Below the pieces are notes generated by a model. The model was given only the letters and a program-made list of their open reading frames with translations. It ran no database searches and was not told where the DNA came from. Positions 43,807 through 50,675 of a stretch of 64,000 nucleotides of DNA are shown here, in pieces (the stretch's first letter is position 1; every line of letters starts with the position of its first letter). The stretch is from JBOGOC01 sp050747525 (lineage in GTDB: Bacteria; Acidobacteriota; Polarisedimenticolia; JACPZX01; DASXTC01): NCBI GenBank assembly GCA_050747525.1, contig JBOGOC010000045.1, positions 62,001 to 126,000 of the forward strand, in the 5' to 3' direction. Made by a program: the position numbers and the translations under genes.

Positions 43807-45902
43807 TGAAGAAGCTCGACGTGGAGCTCGATCACCTCAGGACGAAGCTGGCGGAGGCGGAAGAGACGCTGAGGGCCATCCGCAGCGGAGACGTGGACGC
43901 GCTGGTGGTGGAAGGGCCGGCCGGCTCCCGGGTCTTCACCTTGATGGGGGCCGATGCAGGCTACCGCACGATGGTGGAGCAGATGCAGGAAGGGGCGATC
44001 ACCGTGGATCGGGCGGGATCCATCCTGTACTGCAACCGGCGCTTCGCCGAAATGCTGCGAATGCCCCACGCCGACGTCCTCGGCACAAGCCTCGCGCAGT
44101 TCCTGCCCGACGAACGGCCGGGTCCGCTGACGGTGCTTCTGGATACCGCCCGAGGCGGCTCGCGACGGGAGACGCTGCTCCAGGGCGTGGATGGCGTCAG
44201 CATCCCGGTGCAGATCACCGCGAGCCCCATGATCGGTGAGGGCGACCTCCCCTTTCACGTCATGGTGGTGGCCGACCTCACCGTGCTGCGCCAGAAGGAG
44301 CAGATCCTGGAAGCCGAGCGCATGATGCGCTCCATTCTGGAAACGACTGCCGAGGCGATCGTCGTATGCGACGCGGGGGAGCGCGTCATCCAGGCCAACC
44401 AAGCCGCGCGCGACCTGAGCGGCTCCGATCCGGTGGGCCTGCCCTTCCAGGAAGCCTTTCCGCTGGTGATGGACGGGTCGACGCTTCTGCTGGACACCAT
44501 CACCAAGGGTGCCGGAGTCAGGGCGGCGGCCGCCTCGCTGAGCGCCGCCGCGGGAGAGGTCAGCCTGCTGGTGAGCGCCGGGCCGCTGCAGGGGGCCGGA
44601 CGGGTGGGTTTCGTGGTCTCCCTGGTGGATGTCACCGGGCATGTGAAAACCGAAGCCCAGCTGCGCACGCTCAACGAAACCCTGGAGCAGCGCGTGACCG
44701 AGCGCACCGTGATGGTGCAGCAGCAGGGGCGTCGGCTCAGAGCGCTCGCCTCGGATCTGGCGCGCGCCGAGCAGCGCGAGCGGAAGCGCCTCGGGCGTCT
44801 GCTGCACGACCACCTCCAGCAGCTGCTGGTGGCGGCCAGCCTGAAGGTAGGGCGTCTGCGGCGCCGAGGCGGGCCACGAGAGGATACGGAGAAGGTCGAC
44901 GAGGTGGAGGCGCTGCTCCAGCAGGCCATCCAGGCATCGCGCGATCTCACGCTCGAGCTGAGCCCCGCCATACTGAACGACGCCGGCCTGGGCACGGCCC
45001 TCAGATGGCTGGCACGCCAGATGCGCGATCGCTACGGGCTGGACGTGGAGATCGAGGCGCCGGAGGATGTGCCCGAAGCGCTCGAGGGGCTGCGCTTCTT
45101 CGCCTTCAGCGCGGCGCGCGAGCTGCTGTTCAACACCGTGAAGCACGCCGGCGTGAAGCAGGCCAGGCTGATCCTCGACCCACGGCACGAGAGAGGGCTC
45201 GTGCGTCTGACGGTGGAGGACGATGGGTGCGGCTTCGACGAGTCGCCGGGACGCAGGGAAGAATCGGGCCACGGCATGCCCGACATCCGCCATCGCCTCG
45301 AGATGATGGGTGGTTACATGACCATCGAGACGGCTCCCGGCAAAGGAGCGCGCGTGACGCTCCTCATCCCCGTCGCGGCCTCCGCCATGGAATCCTTTCC
45401 GCTCAAGTCGATGCCGACCCTGGTGCCGTCCGAAGTGGTGGTGGCGCCTCGGTCGGCGGACGCCGCGGCCCAGCGCCCGCGCCGGCTTCGCATCCTGCTC
45501 GTCGACGATCACACCATCCTGCGGCAGGGGCTCGCCGGCCTGCTTTCCCATGAGCCCGACATGGAGGCGATCGCCGAAGCGTCCAACGGGCTGGAGGCTC
45601 TCGAGCTGGCGCGCCTGCTGAGGCCCGACGTCATCGTGATGGACGCGAGCATGCCCGAGATGAGCGGCCTGGAGGCCACGCGTCACATCGTGGAGCGCTT
45701 CCCCGACATCGTGGTCGTGGGTCTCTCGATGTACGACTCGGAGGACATGTCCGACGCCATGAAGGCCGCCGGAGCACGGGCCTACGTGAGCAAGGAGAAG
45801 GCGTCCGAAGAGCTGTGCAGCGTCATCCGAAACGTGATGCGGGCCAAGCGGCGGAACAGGACATCCCCCTCTCCGACCACCGTCACGCCAAGCCGGGCCT
45901 GA
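43806..45902 (+). CDS. PAS sensor histidine kinase with C-terminal receiver, last gene of the kai operon
   Basis: 698 residues. An N-terminal coiled coil (LDVELDHLRTKLAEAEETL) and a short RSGDVDALVVEGP motif typical of some kinase N-termini precede two PAS domains (about 55-170 and 180-290). HisKA_3 carries H334 in LGRLLHDHLQQLL, HATPase has AARELLFNTVKHAG, and the receiver has DDHTILRQG, D613 in IVMDASMP and a YVSKEK lysine. It has no DNA-binding domain and no membrane segment. It is coupled to kaiB by a TGATG overlap, so it is the likely output or input kinase of the clock-like module, comparable in position to SasA-type partners but unrelated in layout. Confidence 0.92.
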   Translation: MKKLDVELDHLRTKLAEAEETLRAIRSGDVDALVVEGPAGSRVFTLMGADAGYRTMVEQMQEGAITVDRAGSILYCNRRFAEMLRMPHADVLGTSLAQFLPDERPGPLTVLLDTARGGSRRETLLQGVDGVSIPVQITASPMIGEGDLPFHVMVVADLTVLRQKEQILEAERMMRSILETTAEAIVVCDAGERVIQANQAARDLSGSDPVGLPFQEAFPLVMDGSTLLLDTITKGAGVRAAAASLSAAAGEVSLLVSAGPLQGAGRVGFVVSLVDVTGHVKTEAQLRTLNETLEQRVTERTVMVQQQGRRLRALASDLARAEQRERKRLGRLLHDHLQQLLVAASLKVGRLRRRGGPREDTEKVDEVEALLQQAIQASRDLTLELSPAILNDAGLGTALRWLARQMRDRYGLDVEIEAPEDVPEALEGLRFFAFSAARELLFNTVKHAGVKQARLILDPRHERGLVRLTVEDDGCGFDESPGRREESGHGMPDIRHRLEMMGGYMTIETAPGKGARVTLLIPVAASAMESFPLKSMPTLVPSEVVVAPRSADAAAQRPRRLRILLVDDHTILRQGLAGLLSHEPDMEAIAEASNGLEALELARLLRPDVIVMDASMPEMSGLEATRHIVERFPDIVVVGLSMYDSEDMSDAMKAAGARAYVSKEKASEELCSVIRNVMRAKRRNRTSPSPTTVTPSRA

Positions 45903-45910
45903 CGCCCCGG

Positions 45911-46075
45911 CTACATGCCGCCTTTCTCGACGGCGAAGCGCTCGGGCTCTTTCTCGAACGCAGCGCGGCACGATTCCGAGCAGAAATAATAGGTCCTGCC
46001 CGCGTACTCCGTGCGCCGAGCGTCGGCGTCCTCGCGGACCGCCATGCCACAGACCGGATCGACGTGATTGGCCAT
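45911..46075 (-). CDS. YHS-domain protein
   Basis: 54 residues from the ATG at 46075, with GGAGG 10 nt upstream. The short protein is a YHS domain: DPVCGMAV near the start, TYYFCSESCRAAFEKEP at the end, so three Cys that bind metal. YHS domains occur in copper and heavy-metal ATPases and as small stand-alone metal-binding proteins. No metal transporter lies adjacent. Convergent with the kinase, 8 nt apart. Confidence 0.88.
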   Translation of the reverse strand: MANHVDPVCGMAVREDADARRTEYAGRTYYFCSESCRAAFEKEPERFAVEKGGM

Positions 46076-46190
46076 GGTGCGCGCACCTCCTGTGCCCACT
46101 GTAGCCTCCGGCGGACACAGCCACTCTAGGGACATCACCTCATCCGGTTTTCGGGAAGACCCTCATTGCGCGTTCCGTGGTTCAGTCTCT

Positions 46191-46226
46191 AGGGTGGGTG
46201 TTGGACTGGAAGTTGTCTACCACCCT
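46191..46226 (+). repeat. Inverted repeat AGGGTGG/CCACCCT in the leader of the sortase substrate gene
   Basis: AGGGTGG (46191-46197) and CCACCCT (46220-46226) are perfect inverted copies 22 nt apart. They lie 20 nt before the ATG at 46247, just upstream of its GGGAG ribosome site. A TTGCGC/TAGGGT promoter pair (18-nt spacer) would end at the first arm. Confidence 0.4.
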
Positions 46227-46246
46227 CGGAACGCATGGGAGATGTT

Positions 46247-47440
46247 ATGCACAAGAGCCGCTCGATGATCCTCGGACTCGCCCTGGTGCTGGCCGTCCCG
46301 GCCGCCGCGGTGGCGCAGACACAGAGCCCGCCGACCCCTTCGGGCGACGTCAAGAGCGTCACATGCCGCGTCACCAACGTCAACGCCGGCGAGAAGAGCT
46401 TCATGGCCGACTGTCCGGACGGGGCCATGACGTTCACGACCACGCCCTCCACCCAGTTCACGCGCTCGACGGGGGCCTCGGGCGGCGGCACGGCCTCGAT
46501 GACGGATCTCAAGGCGGGAGATCAGGTGCGCATCACGTTCAATGCCCCGGCAGGTGGCACGGCCACGGGGACGAAGCCCGCCGCTACGCGCGTGGAAATC
46601 ATGCCGGCCACGGGTGGTGGTGGCGCGTCGGGCAGCGGGTCCTCGGGCTCGGGGAGCGGGCCGCAGGGAGTCCAGACGGCCTCGCAGACGAGCGGGCAGG
46701 CGGCGCAGAAGACCGCGACCTCCTCGCACAGCGAGCAGCCGCAGCAGCCGGGCCAGCCGGCCAACAAGGTGACCGGCCGGGTCGCCTCGGTGGACCGGCA
46801 GAACCGCACGCTGTTCTTGGAGACGTCGAAGGGTCGCGAGTTCTTCAAGATCGATCCGTCCATCACGTCGGTCGACTTCAACAGCATCCGCGAGGGGGAG
46901 CAGGTCGAGATCCTCTTCCAGGGGACCGGCGCGGAGCGGCGGATCACGAGCCTTCGCATGATGCCCGATCAGATGGGGCAGCAGGGCGGGCAGCAGCCGG
47001 CGCAGCAGCCGGCCAAGCAGCCGGCCCAGCAGCCGGTCCAGCACGCCAGCCAGCGCACCGGCACGGCGCAGCAGGCCGGCGGCAGCAAGGTCTCCGGCCG
47101 CGTGGTGAGCCAGAATCAGAACCAGCTGGTGATCGAGACGGCGAGCGGGCGTGAGACCTTCGCGGTCGATCCCCAGCAGACGAGCCTGAACCTCGCTTCC
47201 TACCGCCCAGGGGATCAGGTCCAGATCACCTACACGGGGACCGGCAACGAGAAGAAGATCACCTCCATCAAGGCCGTCACGGAGCAGAGGGCCTCCCAGC
47301 AGGGGCAGCAGGGCGGCGACGCCGCCCCTGCCGGCCAGCACCTGCCGCAGACCGCGAGCGAGATCCCCTTCATCGCGCTGGCGGGCCTGTTCATGCTGGC
47401 GGCGGCATTCGGGTTCCGCTACGTGCGCCGGCACGTCTAG
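46247..47440 (+). CDS. Secreted repeat protein with a C-terminal LPQTA sorting signal
   Basis: 397 residues from the ATG at 46247, with GGGAG 5 nt upstream; an in-frame ATG at 46235 lacks such a site. Signal peptide about 1-23. Three related OB-like beta repeats follow: SVTCRVTNVNAGEKSF, VTGRVASVDRQNRTLFLE and VSGRVVSQNQNQLVIE, each ending in a GDQV or GEQV strand. They are separated by Gly/Ser- and Gln/Pro-rich linkers. The end is a sortase signal: LPQTA at 366-370, a hydrophobic helix, then RYVRRHV. The sortase gene begins 15 nt downstream, so this is its probable substrate, anchored at the cell surface. Confidence 0.85.
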   Translation: MHKSRSMILGLALVLAVPAAAVAQTQSPPTPSGDVKSVTCRVTNVNAGEKSFMADCPDGAMTFTTTPSTQFTRSTGASGGGTASMTDLKAGDQVRITFNAPAGGTATGTKPAATRVEIMPATGGGGASGSGSSGSGSGPQGVQTASQTSGQAAQKTATSSHSEQPQQPGQPANKVTGRVASVDRQNRTLFLETSKGREFFKIDPSITSVDFNSIREGEQVEILFQGTGAERRITSLRMMPDQMGQQGGQQPAQQPAKQPAQQPVQHASQRTGTAQQAGGSKVSGRVVSQNQNQLVIETASGRETFAVDPQQTSLNLASYRPGDQVQITYTGTGNEKKITSIKAVTEQRASQQGQQGGDAAPAGQHLPQTASEIPFIALAGLFMLAAAFGFRYVRRHV

Positions 47441-47455
47441 ACGGAGGCCCGCGCC

Positions 47456-48283
47456 TTGAGGAGAGCCTCGAGGTCGTCAGGATGGAGCCGGGTCCTCGAC
47501 TGGTCGGGGGCCCGGCTACCCCATTTCGAGAGTATCGCCCTGTGCTTCGCCGCCGGACTGCTCGCCTTCTACGGCGGCCTGCGGCTTCAGGCGCGGGTCG
47601 TGCAGTCCCAGGAGAGCCGCGCCTTCGACCAGGCTCGCGTGATGCTCGAGCAGGAGCGCCTCTACCAGGAATCCCTCCCCGAGCCCCTTCCCGATGAGCT
47701 GCCGGCCGACAGGGATGAGGCGGCCGTGCCGCTCGACCCCGTCGCGCGGGCCGAGTCGCTGTTCGCGCCCGAGCAGCCCCTCGATCGGGACCGGCAGAAC
47801 GAGTGGTCGACTCGCCGCCGCCGGGCCTACGAGGCTTCGCTCTCGCGCGAAGCGAGCCTTCCGATCGGCCGCCTCGAGATCCCGTCGATCGATCTGTCGG
47901 TGATGATCCTGCCCGGGACCGACGACTGGACGCTCAATCGCGCGGTGGGGCACATCCACGGAACGGCCCTTCCGGGTGAGCCGGGCAACGTCGGCATCGC
48001 GGGTCACCGCGACGGTTTCTTCCGGGGGCTCAGAAAGGTCCAGGCGGGCGAGCGGATCTATCTGACCACGCTGGCGGGCTCGTACGAGTACGTGGTGGAG
48101 GAGATCCAGGTCGTGCTGCCCACCGACGTGCACGTCCTGGAGCCCGCTCGGAGTCCGTCGCTCACGCTGGTGACCTGCTACCCCTTCTACCACGTGGGGA
48201 CCGCTCCCCAGCGCTACATCATCCGGGCGTCGCTGGCGCCGCCGTCGCGGGAGCGGGCCGAGGCCGTCTCGGGGAATCCTTGA
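47456..48283 (+). CDS. Sortase (class D/E-like)
   Basis: 275 residues from a TTG with GGAGG 8 nt upstream. One N-terminal membrane helix (about 25-45) precedes an acidic linker (about 60-120) and the sortase beta-barrel. Catalytic residues are H184 in GIAGHRDGFF, C241 in TLVTCYPF and R253 in PQRYIIRA. The VGHIHGTALPGEPGNVGIAGH region is characteristic. The enzyme should cleave LPxTA/G signals between Thr and Ala/Gly and transfer the protein to an amine acceptor. Its only visible substrate is the gene directly upstream. The last 65 nt overlap the convergent ASPIC gene. Confidence 0.92.
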   Translation: MRRASRSSGWSRVLDWSGARLPHFESIALCFAAGLLAFYGGLRLQARVVQSQESRAFDQARVMLEQERLYQESLPEPLPDELPADRDEAAVPLDPVARAESLFAPEQPLDRDRQNEWSTRRRRAYEASLSREASLPIGRLEIPSIDLSVMILPGTDDWTLNRAVGHIHGTALPGEPGNVGIAGHRDGFFRGLRKVQAGERIYLTTLAGSYEYVVEEIQVVLPTDVHVLEPARSPSLTLVTCYPFYHVGTAPQRYIIRASLAPPSRERAEAVSGNP

Positions 48284-49994
48284 CCACGCGGAAGAACTGA
48301 CCGGGGGCCACGTTCTCCTTCACCGTGACGGAGCCGTCGGGCCAGCGCACCTCGACCCGTTCGGCGACCTTCTCCGATCCCAGTCCGAAGTGAAGCCTGG
48401 GATCTCCCGCGGAAAGGTACGACTCTCCCGAGTTCGTCTCGGCCACCTGGACGCGTCCTCCCGCATGCACGGTCACGCGGGTGCCGAGGGCGGTCCCTTG
48501 CCCGGGCGGCACCTCGGGGATGACGGTCAGCCACGAGCCGCGGGCCGACTCGTTGCGCAGCAGCACCGGGGGGCCGTCCATGACGCTCACCAGCAGGTCC
48601 ACATCGCCGTCGTTGTCGTAGTCCCCGGCAGCCAGCCCGCGGGCGCTGCGGGCGGCGCCGAAACCGGGTCCCGCCCGCGAGGCGACGTCGGCGAAGCCCC
48701 CCGCTCCGTCGTTCTCCAGCAGGTTCATGAGCTGGAGATAGCTCATCTTGAGCTCGGGGTGCCTGTCCACCTGGGGATAGATGTGGCCGTTGGCCACCAC
48801 GATGTCGCGGTCCCCGTCGTTGTCCAGGTCGGCCATGGTCGTCCCCCACGACAGAGCCAGGTAGGTGGCGGGCCCGACACCGGAGCGCTCGCTGACGTCC
48901 TCGAAGAACCCCTGGCCGTCTCCTTTGTACAGGGTGCTGAAATCTTCCGAGAAGTTGGTCACGAAGATGTCCAGCGCCCCTTCGCCGGTCACGTCACCCA
49001 CGGCCACTCCCATGCCCGCCTGGGCGGCGCCGTGTCCGTCCAGGGCCGCTCCCGACCACAGGCCCACGTCCTGGAACATCCCCTGGCCGTCGTTGCGGTA
49101 CAGGTAGTTGGCGTCCGAGTCGTTGGCCACGTAGAGATCGAGGTCTCCGTCGCCGTCCAGATCGCTGGACCGCACGCCGAAGCCGAAGGCGAGCGCCCGA
49201 TCCTCGAGCCCCGCCGCGGCGGTCGCCTCCTCGAAGCCCCCCTTGCCGTTCGAGCGGAAGAAGTGATCGCGCGCGCCCTTGAGCCCGAAGGGGCCGAAGG
49301 CCACCTTGTCGACCCCCTTCCAGTCCAGTGTCGGGCGCGCGGCCAGCACCTCGTCCACCGTGCTCTGGATGTAGCCGGCGATGTACAGGTCGAGGTCTCC
49401 GTCGCGGTCCGCGTCCAGGAAGGAGGCCCCCGTGTTCCATCCGGGTGACTCGATGCCCGCGCGGGCGGCCACGTTCTCGAACGTTCCATCCCCCCGGTTG
49501 CGGTAGAGGATGTTGGGGCCGAAGTGGGTCACCAGAAGATCGGGCCAGCCGTCGTCGTCGTAGTCGGCCACGGCCACGCCGCTTCCCCAGTTCCCTTCGC
49601 CTCCCACACCCGCGCGATCGGTGACGTCCTCGAAGGTGCCGTCGCCCTGGTTGGCGTAGAGCGCGTGGCGTCCGCGCTCCACGATCCGTGAGCCGTCGAT
49701 CTTCCACCCGTTCACGATGTAGGCGTCGAGGTCGCCGTCGCGGTCGTAGTCGATCCAGCCCAGCCCGCTGCCGGCCGAGTCGAGCAGGTGATCCTTGCCG
49801 GGACGGCCGGCGTGCACGACCCGGGTGATCCCCGCTTCGGCCGCGACGTCCACGAAGTGGAATCCCCGCGCCGCTGCCGCGGGCGCCTGCGGCGCGGAGC
49901 CTGGCCCTTCGGGATGTGCCGCGCAGCTCCACGGCAGCAGGACAGCCGCCGTGAGGACGGCGCGGCGCATGCGCATGCAGGGCATGCGGTGCAT
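48219..49994 (-). CDS. FG-GAP/ASPIC-UnbV (CRTAC1-like) lipoprotein
   Basis: 591 residues. The N-terminus ends in a lipobox-like LPWSC, so it may be a lipoprotein. The chain follows the CRTAC1 plan: FVDVAAEAGITRVVHAG, FG-GAP loops (DYDRDGDLDAY, DADRDGDLDLY, DLDGDGDLDLY, DYDNDGDVDLL), then the ASPIC end with ALGTRVTV, SGESYLSAGDPRLHFGLG and VEVRWPDGSVTV. The ATG at 49994 lies 6 nt after the stop of the gene upstream; an in-frame ATG at 49976 is possible. It overlaps the sortase gene tail to tail by 65 nt. Confidence 0.9.
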   Translation of the reverse strand: MHRMPCMRMRRAVLTAAVLLPWSCAAHPEGPGSAPQAPAAAARGFHFVDVAAEAGITRVVHAGRPGKDHLLDSAGSGLGWIDYDRDGDLDAYIVNGWKIDGSRIVERGRHALYANQGDGTFEDVTDRAGVGGEGNWGSGVAVADYDDDGWPDLLVTHFGPNILYRNRGDGTFENVAARAGIESPGWNTGASFLDADRDGDLDLYIAGYIQSTVDEVLAARPTLDWKGVDKVAFGPFGLKGARDHFFRSNGKGGFEEATAAAGLEDRALAFGFGVRSSDLDGDGDLDLYVANDSDANYLYRNDGQGMFQDVGLWSGAALDGHGAAQAGMGVAVGDVTGEGALDIFVTNFSEDFSTLYKGDGQGFFEDVSERSGVGPATYLALSWGTTMADLDNDGDRDIVVANGHIYPQVDRHPELKMSYLQLMNLLENDGAGGFADVASRAGPGFGAARSARGLAAGDYDNDGDVDLLVSVMDGPPVLLRNESARGSWLTVIPEVPPGQGTALGTRVTVHAGGRVQVAETNSGESYLSAGDPRLHFGLGSEKVAERVEVRWPDGSVTVKENVAPGQFFRVVKDSPRRPRPAPATAAPATPG

Positions 49995-50000
49995 GGGAAG

Positions 50001-50552
50001 CTAGCTTGCTCCCTTCATGAGGTTCGCGTACTGCTGGGACACCGGCTGCCAGGCGGCCTGAAGGGCGGCCGCGTCCTTCGAGGAAGCCAGCTTGCCGATG
50101 GCGGTCGAGGCGTCGAGGAAGGCCTTCTTGGCGGCCTTGGTCACCACCACGAAGCCCTCGTCGAAGATCCCCTGCTTCTCTCCCTCGGCGTTGTGGTGGT
50201 GCCCTCCTTCCAGCAGCCTTTTGCGCACGGCGGCGACGGAAGCGTCTCCCTCGCTGGCAAGCTGTGACACGAGCGAGGCCACGGATTCGATCTCCGTCTT
50301 GGCGGGCTGGCCCGCCTGCAGCCTGGCCTTGGCGTCGTTCATCATCGCTTCGGCATGCCGGTACGTGGCAGCCAGAATGGAGCGCACGAGGTTCTTTTCG
50401 GTGTGCTTGGCGCCGAGGATCGTGTCGGCCAGGGACTCGTAGGCGGCCACCATCTCGGCCGGAGTGGACGCCGTCTCCGTGGCGGCGGAAGGGCCCGACG
50501 CCAGGGCGGCCATGCATGTCATGACCATCAGCGCTCCAGAGATCCGTCTCAT
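50001..50552 (-). CDS. Secreted helical protein, unknown function
   Basis: 183 residues with a signal peptide (about 1-23, ending SAA). The mature part is almost entirely helical: MVAAYESLADTILGAKHTEKNL, then ATYRHAEAMMNDAKARLQAG, a GGHHHNAEGEKQG histidine-rich loop, then FVVVTKAAKKAFLDAS. A four-helix bundle is likely. The His cluster could bind metal, but there is no CxxCH haem site. I do not recognise a family. GGGAGG lies 5 nt before the ATG. It is the first gene of a two-gene operon with the ASPIC lipoprotein and could be its periplasmic partner. Confidence 0.75.
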   Translation of the reverse strand: MRRISGALMVMTCMAALASGPSAATETASTPAEMVAAYESLADTILGAKHTEKNLVRSILAATYRHAEAMMNDAKARLQAGQPAKTEIESVASLVSQLASEGDASVAAVRKRLLEGGHHHNAEGEKQGIFDEGFVVVTKAAKKAFLDASTAIGKLASSKDAAALQAAWQPVSQQYANLMKGAS

Positions 50553-50634
50553 CGCAACCTCCCAGGGAAGGGTCAGGCGCCGGCACGGCGGACGACCGGC
50601 GCGAATCTTAGCACGCGCCCCGAGCCCCCCATCC

Positions 50635-50664
50635 TTGATGCACCCCGTGGATGACGCCTAGAAT
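50635..50664 (+). promoter_or_regulatory. Promoter of the 1426-aa fusion gene
   Basis: TTGATG (50635-50640), 18-nt spacer, TAGAAT (50659-50664). The ATG at 50676 is 11 nt after the -10 box, so the leader is about 4 nt and no Shine-Dalgarno fits. Confidence 0.5.
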
Positions 50665-50675
50665 AGCGCCCAACC

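Noticed and set aside
46608..47080. Gln/Pro/Ala-rich tandem sequence in the sortase substrate as a CRISPR-like or VNTR array
   Set aside because: The units are irregular, in frame, and lie between folded domains of a clear secreted protein; they are linkers.
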